From Fidelibacterota bacterium (GTDB lineage Bacteria > Fidelibacterota > Fidelibacteria > Fidelibacterales > Fidelibacteraceae), in contig JAUVKP010000071.1 in assembly GCA_030596185.1 (NCBI GenBank), positions 1 to 6,406 on the forward strand: DNA of 6,406 nucleotides. Reading direction: 5' to 3'. The translations under genes were made by a program, and so were the position numbers. Below are positions 1-6,351 of the stretch, piece by piece; position 1 is the first letter of the stretch; each line of letters begins with the position of its first letter. The notes under the pieces are model-generated. The model had not been told where the DNA came from. It saw nothing but the letters and a program-made list of their open reading frames with translations, and ran no database searches.

Positions 1-1394
1 AATTCGTATCGTAAACTATAGCGCATTGTATTGGCTAGAGGATGGCCTTCTGCTCCACCTGTATAGGCAAAATCAAAGCCTAGACCTTTGTAGATAAATC
101 CGAATCCAATTGTGGGACTCATGACGTCACCTTCCCGGTCATATATAAAGCCTGCGCGAAGGGCAAACATTTTATTGTAAACATATTCAATACCGGTATT
201 TAGGATTATTTCACGTAATTCATTGCTGAACTTACCTGTTTCTTGTGACCCGACTTCAGCGACATCAACGGCGAACTGTCCGGCATTATTACCAAACTCA
301 CCCCAGCCTACATCATTTCCGGTCGCACTGTATTCTCCCGGACCGGTTACAGTTGCATCTGCATCGACATTTACCCAGCGAGCTTCACCACCATCTTCAG
401 CAGGTGTCACATAATCGATATATTCGCCATATGCATTATACCAGCCTTGTTTGACTCCATCTTCATCGTAACCGCCAATGAGTCCGTCACCACTGTAGTC
501 GATATCACCTGCATATTTCCAATCATCCGTAAAGGAAGTAAATATACCGACAAACCAATTATCTGTATAACTTTCTTCGCCTAAAATCGAGTCGGAAGGC
601 TTACCCAGTTCGATAATATAGTTGTTATTAACATCCATAGCAGGATGAGAGCTAGCGAGAATGCGATTCATATCAAAAACAAAGGAGAGGTCATTGTGTT
701 CTTGTTTAAGAATGTTAACATTGAAACCCATTTTTAAGTTCGTGGGTTGAGGGTCTGCCTGGGCTTTATCAACAAAGGCAATTTTGGGTCCAATATTTGA
801 AATGGCAAAACCCAGATCCAAATGATCATTGAGCAGATTGCGGATCTGATAACCAAAATCAAAACCCAGGTGGAAGGAATCTCCATTACCCTGTTCGACA
901 CCGGCGCCAACCGGACTTAACATTTGATATGCAAATTTTAGGTTAATACCAATAGCTGAGTTTTCAGTGACTTTTGTGGCATAAGATGCACTGACAGCCG
1001 TCATGTAAGAAATAAAAGTTCCCAAACTGTTGCCGTATTCATCTGTCCATACTTGTTCACCAAGGTTCAAATAGATGGCATGTCCGCCAAAAGTACCGAC
1101 ATTTGGTACATGGTATCCACCTGTCAGAAAAGTGTAATACATATCATTGACTAGATTAGGTAACCATTTGGAATACATAGCACCGATCTCATTTTTTTCC
1201 ATGTATGCCAGACCGGCCGGGTTATAATAAGAAGCATATGCATCATCAGCTATAGCAACCTGAGCTTCGCCCATAGCCTCTGCACGTGCACCGGGAGCGA
1301 TCAAAAGCCAAACGGCGCCGGTATTGGTAATGGCATATGCCGAGGACACGGTCAACATGATTCCCAGTGCGATCAAAAATACTTTACGTTTCAT
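1..1394 (-). CDS. PorV/PorQ-family outer-membrane beta-barrel protein (3' end cut by window edge)
   Basis: 464 codons plus two bases are visible from an ATG at 1394, with AGGAG nine bases upstream. A signal peptide (MKRK, hydrophobic core, cleavage likely after SAYA at residue 21) leads to the PorV/UPF0164 hallmark PGARAEAMGEA (34-44) and NPAGLA (58-63). Further family motifs are SNIGPKI (199-205) and DPQPTNLKMG (214-223), set among alternating beta strands. In Bacteroidota, PorV (LptO) is the outer-membrane shuttle of the type IX secretion system. Paralogues are numerous in FCB phyla, so a secretion role is inferred, not shown. Roughly residues 270-390 form a long acidic insertion with a calcium-loop-like motif at 297-304. 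The last visible residues, HPLANTMRYSLRYE followed by TT, match a final barrel strand normally ending in Phe, so probably only a codon or two plus the stop are missing. It lies downstream of nrdR behind a structured leader and may be transcribed separately. Confidence 0.88.
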   Translation of the reverse strand, partial: MKRKVFLIALGIMLTVSSAYAITNTGAVWLLIAPGARAEAMGEAQVAIADDAYASYYNPAGLAYMEKNEIGAMYSKWLPNLVNDMYYTFLTGGYHVPNVGTFGGHAIYLNLGEQVWTDEYGNSLGTFISYMTAVSASYATKVTENSAIGINLKFAYQMLSPVGAGVEQGNGDSFHLGFDFGYQIRNLLNDHLDLGFAISNIGPKIAFVDKAQADPQPTNLKMGFNVNILKQEHNDLSFVFDMNRILASSHPAMDVNNNYIIELGKPSDSILGEESYTDNWFVGIFTSFTDDWKYAGDIDYSGDGLIGGYDEDGVKQGWYNAYGEYIDYVTPAEDGGEARWVNVDADATVTGPGEYSATGNDVGWGEFGNNAGQFAVDVAEVGSQETGKFSNELREIILNTGIEYVYNKMFALRAGFIYDREGDVMSPTIGFGFIYKGLGFDFAYTGGAEGHPLANTMRYSLRYE

Positions 1395-1403
1395 AAAACA
1401 TCT

Positions 1404-1408
1404 CTCCT
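1404..1408 (-). promoter_or_regulatory. Shine-Dalgarno of the PorV-like gene
   Basis: AGGAG lies 9 nt before the ATG at 1394 and fixes that start. An upstream ATG (1401-1399) is out of frame and too close to the Shine-Dalgarno. The site begins only three bases after the T-run of the terminator-like hairpin, so folding of the leader could affect both transcription and ribosome access. Confidence 0.8.
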
Positions 1409-1411
1409 AAT

Positions 1412-1439
1412 AAAAAATGAGCGATCTTATAACGCTCAT
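1412..1439 (-). terminator. Terminator-like hairpin in the PorV-gene leader
   Basis: Read on the minus strand, ATGAGCG (1439-1433) pairs perfectly with CGCTCAT (1423-1417) around a 9-nt loop and is followed at once by five T (1416-1412), six counting the last stem base. This is the shape of an intrinsic terminator, though the stem is short at 7 bp. It sits between nrdR and the Shine-Dalgarno of the PorV-like gene. It may end the upstream operon transcript, or act as an attenuator for the PorV-like gene, because a second perfect dyad (1424-1460) overlaps it. Confidence 0.5.
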
Positions 1440-1462
1440 AAATGCGTATCGTTATAAGATGC
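1421..1462 (-). repeat. Perfect 11-bp inverted repeat overlapping the terminator hairpin
   Basis: ATCTTATAACG at 1424-1434 on the plus strand is matched by its exact reverse complement CGTTATAAGAT at 1450-1460, with 15 nt between. GC at 1421-1422 and GC at 1461-1462 can add two more pairs past a one-base bulge at 1423. In the minus-strand RNA this stem would use the loop of the terminator hairpin plus two bases of its 5' arm (1434-1433), so the two stems cannot both form fully. A pseudoknot combining them looks sterically poor, because only two bases would have to span an 11-bp stem. It could instead be a DNA operator for a dimeric regulator. Confidence 0.6.
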
Positions 1463-1544
1463 AATACCTTAAATTAATCTTCTTTTCTTTCAAGCATCTT
1501 TAACGAACGGATATGTGTATGTGTACCTCTTTCATTTGTCGCTC

Positions 1545-1575
1545 TAAATATTGCCAATTATTCCATAAATGTCAA
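1545..1575 (-). promoter_or_regulatory. Candidate promoter for the PorV-like gene
   Basis: A perfect TTGACA (-35 consensus) lies at 1575-1570 on the minus strand, 25 nt past the nrdR stop. The -10 element is less clear: AATATT (1552-1547, 17-nt spacer) or TATTTA (1550-1545, 19-nt spacer) are the candidates. Initiation near 1540 would give a leader of roughly 145 nt containing both stem-loop structures. The weak -10 and uncertain promoter rules for this phylum limit confidence. Confidence 0.4.
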
Positions 1576-1599
1576 TTAAAAAATAGCTATTTATCAAGC

Positions 1600-2055
1600 T
1601 TATCCGTTTTGCTCCAGATCTTGAATTCTGCGGTTAAATTCTTCAACAGATTCAAAATCATGGTAGACTGATGCAAATCTGATATAAGCAACCTTATCAA
1701 TATTTTTCAACGCCTCGATCACCACTTCACCAATTTGTTTTGATGGGATCTCAACCAAACCTTCGCTAAGTATCTTATTTTCAACACTTTTAACGATGGT
1801 ATGAATGCTGTCCATGGAGACGGGACGCTTAACGCATGCGAGTGAAATACTGCGGATCAGTTTTTCGCGGTTGAATTCTTCTCTTGTACCGTTTGATTTA
1901 ATAACCAATGCGGTGGTAAGACTAATGTATTCGTAGGTCGTAAATCTATAACTGCATTTTTCACATTCACGCCGTCTGCGGATCCCATTCTCTTTGGTCA
2001 GAGGGCGGGAGTCGATCACTTTATTTTCATCAAATCCGCAATTCGGACATCTCAT
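1600..2055 (-). CDS. nrdR: Transcriptional repressor NrdR
   Basis: NrdR is a nucleotide-sensing repressor of ribonucleotide reductase genes. It binds NrdR boxes through a zinc ribbon and senses ATP/dATP through an ATP-cone. At 151 residues the protein has the usual family length. The zinc ribbon uses C3-x2-C6 and C31-x2-C34, followed by RFTTYE (37-42), with the basic run IRRRREC (25-31) between. The ATP-cone starts near [17 protein letters not shown] (about 50-66) and ends near [13 protein letters not shown], a family hallmark. Its ATG overlaps the glyA stop as ATGA, and GAGGA (2069-2065) inside the last glyA codons serves as ribosome binding site, so it is very likely coupled to glyA. No ribonucleotide reductase gene or clear NrdR box is visible here, so its targets lie elsewhere. 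Confidence 0.97.
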   Translation of the reverse strand: MRCPNCGFDENKVIDSRPLTKENGIRRRRECEKCSYRFTTYEYISLTTALVIKSNGTREEFNREKLIRSISLACVKRPVSMDSIHTIVKSVENKILSEGLVEIPSKQIGEVVIEALKNIDKVAYIRFASVYHDFESVEEFNRRIQDLEQNG

Positions 2056-3353
2056 AGAGTGAAATCCTCATATAAGGGATGCATGGCAACAAGGCTTTTA
2101 ACATCATTTTTTGCCTGTTCCAATACAGCCTCATTTTCAGGATCAGAGATCACATGATCAATGATCGCAGCGATCTGGCGCATATCCTCTTCAGTAAATC
2201 CCCGAGAGGTCAGTGCCGGTGTTCCCAAACGCATACCGCTTGTAACAAAGGGAGAGCGGTCGTCAAAAGGAACCATGTTCTTGTTTGATGTTATACCAAT
2301 TGATTCTAAAAGTGTTTCCGCTTTTTTTCCACTGATATTTTTATTGTGAAGATCAATAAGTACAAGATGGTTATCGGTTCCGCCGGAGACCAGATCAAAA
2401 CCGTACCCAACTAAGGCCTTAGCAAGTGCTTTGGCATTATCAATAACTTTTTGACAATATACTTTAAACTCTGGTTTGAGTGCTTCGCCAAAAGCGATTG
2501 CTTTAGCAGCGATAATATGCATGAGCGGTCCGCCCTGTATACCGGGCATCACCGTTGAGTCGTAAAGTTCTGACATCATTTTAACGCGTCCTGATTTAGG
2601 CGCAACAATACCAAATGGGTTTTCAACATCTTTTCCCATCAGGATCATACCACCGCGAGGTCCGCGTAGTGTCTTATGAGTTGTAGTGGTTACTACATCA
2701 CAGTAGGGAATAGGGGATGGGTGTAAACCGCATGCAACCAAGCCTGCAGGATGGGCAATATCGGCCATTAAAAAAGCACCCACTTCATCGGCGATCTTCC
2801 TGAAAGCCGGGAAATCATAGTGACGGGAATAAGCACTGGCACCCGCAATGATCAATTTGGGTTTGTGCTCACGTGCTTTTTGCGCAAGATCATCGTAATC
2901 AATAAGACCTGTTTCTTTCACTACACCATAAGAAACAATATTATAAAGCTTACCGGAAAAATTGACGGGAGAACCATGGGTCAAATGGCCGCCAAGAGAA
3001 AGATTCATACCAAGAACTGTATCTCCGGGTTTTAATAAGGTAAAGTAAACGGCCATGTTAGCCTGAGAACCGGAGTGAGGCTGGACATTTGCATATTCGC
3101 AGTTGAAAAGTTCTTTTGCGCGATCGCGAGCGAGGTTTTCAACCACATCAACACATTCACATCCGCCATAATAACGCTTTCCGGGATATCCTTCCGCGTA
3201 TTTATTGGTCATGATATTACCGGAGGCTTCTAAAACAGCCTTAGAAACAAAATTTTCAGATGCAATCATCTCGAGCGATGTGCGTTGTCGGTTTAATTCA
3301 TTATTTACAGTATTGAATACTTCGGGGTCGTTATTTTTCATGTTCTCGTACAT
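2052..3353 (-). CDS. glyA: Serine hydroxymethyltransferase
   Basis: This is a PLP enzyme of the cytoplasm that interconverts serine plus tetrahydrofolate with glycine plus 5,10-methylenetetrahydrofolate, the main entry of one-carbon units for purine and thymidylate synthesis. The 433-residue length is close to normal. The PLP lysine is K227 in [15 protein letters not shown]198 and H201 lie in MADIAHPAG, and the N-terminal hallmarks [10 protein letters not shown] (26-35) and [13 protein letters not shown] (52-64) are intact, so it should be active. The segment 240-275 is longer than in E. coli GlyA and resembles the Bacteroidota type. ATG at 3353 is 10 nt past the rpiB stop without a strong Shine-Dalgarno. 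A second in-frame ATG at residue 5 is an alternative start, and re-initiation after rpiB is likely. It ends in a 4-nt overlap with nrdR. Confidence 0.97.
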   Translation of the reverse strand: MYENMKNNDPEVFNTVNNELNRQRTSLEMIASENFVSKAVLEASGNIMTNKYAEGYPGKRYYGGCECVDVVENLARDRAKELFNCEYANVQPHSGSQANMAVYFTLLKPGDTVLGMNLSLGGHLTHGSPVNFSGKLYNIVSYGVVKETGLIDYDDLAQKAREHKPKLIIAGASAYSRHYDFPAFRKIADEVGAFLMADIAHPAGLVACGLHPSPIPYCDVVTTTTHKTLRGPRGGMILMGKDVENPFGIVAPKSGRVKMMSELYDSTVMPGIQGGPLMHIIAAKAIAFGEALKPEFKVYCQKVIDNAKALAKALVGYGFDLVSGGTDNHLVLIDLHNKNISGKKAETLLESIGITSNKNMVPFDDRSPFVTSGMRLGTPALTSRGFTEEDMRQIAAIIDHVISDPENEAVLEQAKNDVKSLVAMHPLYEDFTL

Positions 3354-3363
3354 GCTGGCACCA

Positions 3364-3828
3364 CTATTTTTCGGTTAATGAATGGATCTTGTCTACGCGC
3401 TTTTGATGGCGACCGCCTTCAAAGTCGGTGGAGAACCAAGTATCAATTATGGTATCCATCTCTTCTAAACCGGTCATACGAGCGCCCATTGCGAGGATAT
3501 TCGCATTATTGTGTTTGCGTGCCATTTCGGCATGCAAAGGTGTTGTGCACAAAGCGGCACGGATATTTTTAATTTTATTTGCAGCTATGCTGATCCCGAT
3601 ACCTGTACCACAGATAATGATCCCCAAGGTGTCGGGGTCATTCGCTACAGCTTTTCCCACTGCGACTCCAAAGTCGGGATAATCAACCGATTCAGGGGAA
3701 AAGGTACCTTTATCTATAACAGAATATCCCATGTTATTGACAAAATCAATAACATGGGATTTTGCTTCGAATCCGGCATGGTCGGAACCAATATAAACTA
3801 TTTTACGCTTACTGTTCTCGTGATCCAA
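3364..3828 (-). CDS. rpiB: Ribose-5-phosphate isomerase B (TTG start)
   Basis: RpiB interconverts ribulose 5-phosphate and ribose 5-phosphate in the non-oxidative pentose phosphate pathway, supplying ribose for nucleotides. The protein has 154 residues, typical of RpiB/LacAB enzymes. Visible hallmarks are GSDHAG (14-19), VDYPDFG (48-54), the catalytic cysteine C73 in [13 protein letters not shown] (73-85), [12 protein letters not shown] (106-117) and [13 protein letters not shown] (136-148). The start is TTG at 3828-3826, supported by AGGAG (3843-3839) ten bases upstream and by the lack of any in-frame ATG before the SDHAG strand. The first 31 nt overlap the end of the TPR gene in another frame, and its Shine-Dalgarno lies inside that gene. 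A perfect 15-bp hairpin covers roughly codons 23-35 without disturbing protein length. RpiB rather than an allose or galactose isomerase is favoured by the glyA/nrdR context. Confidence 0.95.
   Translation of the reverse strand: MDHENSKRKIVYIGSDHAGFEAKSHVIDFVNNMGYSVIDKGTFSPESVDYPDFGVAVGKAVANDPDTLGIIICGTGIGISIAANKIKNIRAALCTTPLHAEMARKHNNANILAMGARMTGLEEMDTIIDTWFSTDFEGGRHQKRVDKIHSLTEK
3726..3760 (-). repeat. Perfect 15-bp stem, 5-nt loop hairpin inside rpiB
   Basis: On the minus strand ATCCCATGTTATTGA (3760-3746) is followed by a 5-nt loop, TTTTG (3745-3741), and then by its exact complement TCAATAACATGGGAT (3740-3726). It begins 68 nt after the TTG start and encodes the RpiB helix around [12 protein letters not shown] (24-35). 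The region aligns without an insertion to the family pattern I remember, so it is not an obvious inserted palindromic element. No long T-run follows on either strand, so it does not look like a terminator. Part of its 3' arm could alternatively pair with a downstream TGTTAT (3721-3716), giving a weaker 6-bp competitor. Confidence 0.9.
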
Positions 3829-5075
3829 GAATAACTCTCTCCTAAGGGTTTATAGGTATTCGAGTTGACTTTATTCGCATCTCCGATAAGGAATCTATCT
3901 TTGGCTTTTGCGATAGTCAGATCATTATCGTATAAATATTTGACACGGAATTGCGCATTGAAATTACCAAGTTCTTTGGATTTTTTATAATCTTCGTAAG
4001 CCATGTGGTAAACGATCTTATCATTGCAATCGATCTTGCCTTTTACCAGTGTGGCCATTTCAGCCGTGGTTTCAAGTACTTTGCCACGAGTAAAATAAAC
4101 TTCTCTATTATCCGGTGTCAATTTAATGGCAGCCGAAATGATCTTATAAGCTTTTTCATAATTCCCAAAATCATTATTTCTCAATGCAACGTCGATCTGC
4201 ATGTTAATGTCACGGGGATTTGAGCGGGCGTATTTTTCAAGAGTCTTTAATCCTTCATCGGGCTGACCATTATAGTCATAGCATTCAGCAAGCTTTTTAA
4301 TAAGAGTAATGTTTTGTGGATTGAATAGGATTGTCTGGTTTGCCACAACAATAGCTGTCTTATAATCGTTATCGTTAAAGAGAGCATTAATGTATTTCAA
4401 GGCTTTAGAAGCATCGGCTGTATTGTTTTCCCATGCTTTCTGATAGAATGCTTTAGGATCGCGACCCATTTTTCCAAGAACAGAAATGATAGCATTGATA
4501 GCGTCATTGTTATCAGGATCGACATCCATGATATATTCCCAAATATCAAGTTCTTCATCGTAGAGCCCGAGCATATCAAGAGCATTTGCTTGTTTTGCAA
4601 GATATTCAACGTCATCTAAGTACAGTGCATTATATTGCTGGTAAATTGCAATTGCGCCCTCATAGTCGCCGGCGCGTTCTTTGTAATATGATGATAATTG
4701 TAATAAATGTTGATTGGTTGCATCATAACTCAAACCTTCATCAATAAAATATGCGGCTGAATCCGGTTTACCGATCTTCATGTAGCATGATGCTATGTCT
4801 TTGAATAAGGGATCAACAAAATCTTCGGCACAACCGGCAGAAATGATCTCATGATAGTTTCTCAGTGCATCGGTCCATGCTTGTTGGATCATATACTGAC
4901 GACCGTTGCTGAGTCTGAATTTACATTTATTCAGTACTTCCTCTTTTTTCTGTTCTTTCATGGCATTGATCTCGTCTGTATTCGCCTGCGATTGCGGAGG
5001 AACACAATTATAAACGCCCAAAACCAGAAACGCCACCAAGATTGGCAATAACAGCCATTTTCTTGTTCTCGTCAT
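3798..5075 (-). CDS. Exported or membrane-anchored tetratricopeptide-repeat protein
   Basis: The 425-residue protein starts MTRTRKW followed by a hydrophobic stretch (about 8-23) and C24. The sequence before C24 is VYNC, a poor lipobox because Asn precedes the cysteine, so it may be an atypical lipoprotein, carry a plain signal peptide, or stay anchored by one helix. From about residue 60 to 325 there are six or seven TPR-like helix pairs, for example 88-120, 121-155, 156-189, 223-255 and 290-322, several ending in the D/NP turn (DPDNN, FNPQN, TPDNR). The tail (about 355-425) ends [14 protein letters not shown], like the GWI-x-TTTV ends I remember in Bacteroidota TPR proteins. TPR arrays bind proteins, so a scaffold role at the envelope next to the preceding barrel is plausible but unproven. 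AGGAG (5085-5081) sits five bases before the ATG, 13 nt after the barrel stop. The 3' end overlaps rpiB by 31 nt. Confidence 0.85.
   Translation of the reverse strand: MTRTRKWLLLPILVAFLVLGVYNCVPPQSQANTDEINAMKEQKKEEVLNKCKFRLSNGRQYMIQQAWTDALRNYHEIISAGCAEDFVDPLFKDIASCYMKIGKPDSAAYFIDEGLSYDATNQHLLQLSSYYKERAGDYEGAIAIYQQYNALYLDDVEYLAKQANALDMLGLYDEELDIWEYIMDVDPDNNDAINAIISVLGKMGRDPKAFYQKAWENNTADASKALKYINALFNDNDYKTAIVVANQTILFNPQNITLIKKLAECYDYNGQPDEGLKTLEKYARSNPRDINMQIDVALRNNDFGNYEKAYKIISAAIKLTPDNREVYFTRGKVLETTAEMATLVKGKIDCNDKIVYHMAYEDYKKSKELGNFNAQFRVKYLYDNDLTIAKAKDRFLIGDANKVNSNTYKPLGESYSWITRTVSVK
3839..3843 (-). promoter_or_regulatory. Shine-Dalgarno deciding the rpiB TTG start
   Basis: AGGAG on the minus strand lies inside the last codons of the upstream TPR gene, with ten bases between it and the TTG at 3828. 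It is the only good ribosome binding site near the rpiB 5' end. It argues for the TTG start and for initiation that depends on ribosomes finishing the TPR gene. Confidence 0.75.
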
Positions 5076-5088
5076 TTTTTCTCCTATC

Positions 5089-6351
5089 CTATCTATATTT
5101 ACCTCTCGTATTGAACCAGTTCTCAGCTATCGTGATACTTAAATTCAGGCTATACACGAATTCATTAATATTGATCGCTGGTATACCGCTTTGTTCATAG
5201 ATGGTACCTGTATTGTATTCGACCATAAATGCAGCATCAACACGATTCTGATATTTGGTAAAAGGAACACCCAGGCCCAAGGTTAATCCATAGGTTTTAA
5301 CCGGAGTACCTTGTGAATTTGCCATATACTGTTCTTCATAAAAAACACCGCCACGATATGTAAGTGACTGGAAATACGGCAGATATTCATTTAGTTGCCC
5401 TTGTTTTTCAAAACCTAATCCGTAATGATTGAAAGGAAGTATCTGCGATTCTTCATAAAACGGATTAAACGAATAATCAGATGCAAGATCATCAAATTGA
5501 TACTGCATCCAATCCAGCGTAAAAATATAACGCGGAATAGGCATATATGCAAGACCTAGAGAAAAGCGGTTTGGAAAAACAGCTGTGTTGCTGTATTCCA
5601 CTGTATCAATATGAGAATAGAAGTAAGATGAGTTATTCGAACGATTTGTCATATAATTTGTGATCTGGCGCCGGGATGAATTGCTTACATATGAGTATGC
5701 AGCACCCAAAGTAAGATTTTTTATAGGTTTAACAGTAATGCCACCGGTAAATTTCCAACCGGTGAAACCTTCATCCGTCTCGATTATAACATCAGAATAT
5801 AAATTAGAAGTAAAATCCATTTCTTTTACAATATTATAACCGCCGATCAGGAAATCAGCGCTTGCCCCAATGGCAAGTTCGCCATGTTTAAAAAAAGAAT
5901 AACCTGCACCTATTGTAGCGGAATATATGTTCCCCACAGATGTTGCGGTTTCATTGTACTCGTTTATTTCATCCACAATTTGATATGAGGCATGTGAAGA
6001 GGTAAGAGGAGACAGCCCCAAAGTAAAGCCACCTTTATTAGAAAGAGGGAATTTTATCATTCCATAGGAAAATCCCGTATAGTTGTCGGTATTTCCGGTC
6101 CCTGCAATAGCATTGTGGTTGGAGTTTACTGCCATTTCAATCCCGGCCTTCTGAATATAGGCGAGATTGGCAGGGTTTTGTAAATTTACAGTAAGAGTAT
6201 CTGAGTAGGCGCTTGAGCTTTTAGCTCTTCCCATACTAGAAACTGAATAGTTCAGTCCAATTTTTCCAAGACCATATAGTTCAAACACCCCGGCAAAACT
6301 AAATGAGAAGGATAATAATAATGTAATAAGAAGTAGTGTTTTTTTATTCAT
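5089..6351 (-). CDS. FadL/PorV-like outer-membrane beta-barrel protein
   Basis: This is a 420-residue protein from the ATG at 6351. The signal peptide runs MNKKTLLL through a hydrophobic core to SFSFA (20), with cleavage before GVF. The mature start has the SSMGRA (38-43) and LQNPANLA (57-64) pattern shared by PorV and FadL-like barrels, followed by many amphipathic strands such as FPNRFSLGLAYM (259-270), YIFTLDWMQYQF (275-286) and YRGGVFYE (332-339). The C-terminus FVYSLNLSITIAENWF (398-413) is the final strand plus the WF tail common in FCB barrels of this type. Fatty-acid or hydrophobic-solute transport is known for FadL, but the substrate here cannot be read. An in-frame TTG at 6372 would put seven residues before the signal peptide and is disfavoured. 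AAAGG just upstream of 6351 supports the chosen ATG. The start overlaps the preceding frame by 8 nt. Confidence 0.85.
   Translation of the reverse strand: MNKKTLLLITLLLSFSFSFAGVFELYGLGKIGLNYSVSSMGRAKSSSAYSDTLTVNLQNPANLAYIQKAGIEMAVNSNHNAIAGTGNTDNYTGFSYGMIKFPLSNKGGFTLGLSPLTSSHASYQIVDEINEYNETATSVGNIYSATIGAGYSFFKHGELAIGASADFLIGGYNIVKEMDFTSNLYSDVIIETDEGFTGWKFTGGITVKPIKNLTLGAAYSYVSNSSRRQITNYMTNRSNNSSYFYSHIDTVEYSNTAVFPNRFSLGLAYMPIPRYIFTLDWMQYQFDDLASDYSFNPFYEESQILPFNHYGLGFEKQGQLNEYLPYFQSLTYRGGVFYEEQYMANSQGTPVKTYGLTLGLGVPFTKYQNRVDAAFMVEYNTGTIYEQSGIPAININEFVYSLNLSITIAENWFNTRGKYR

Noticed and set aside
223..454. Two overlapping plus-strand ORFs of 63 and 69 codons
   Set aside because: They lie antisense within the PorV-like gene, whose frame is open throughout and has clear family motifs; the plus-strand products are low-complexity Pro/Ser/His/Thr-rich shadows.
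1417..1460. H-type pseudoknot combining the two leader stems
   Set aside because: The strand that must cross the 11-bp stem has only two free bases, so the two pairings are better treated as alternatives.
1581..1592. AAATAGCTATTT palindrome after nrdR, followed by T on the minus strand
   Set aside because: It is AT-only apart from the centre, leaving about a 4-bp stem with a 4-nt loop; too weak to call a terminator.
3378..3834. Plus-strand ORFs of 64-107 codons opposite rpiB
   Set aside because: These are antisense shadows of a strongly conserved enzyme; no motif or promoter supports them.
4397..4615. 72-codon minus-strand ORF in another frame of the TPR gene
   Set aside because: It is fully inside the TPR coding sequence, with no good ribosome binding site and no recognisable domain.
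5742..5764. 7-bp GC-rich inverted repeat CACCGGT/ACCGGTG in the barrel gene
   Set aside because: Short, mid-gene, with no T-run or regulatory context; expected by chance at this length.
6179..6190. 12-bp palindrome TGTAAATTTACA in the barrel gene, and AATACCGGTATT in the PorV-like gene
   Set aside because: Isolated loopless palindromes within coding sequence, without neighbouring copies; probably chance.
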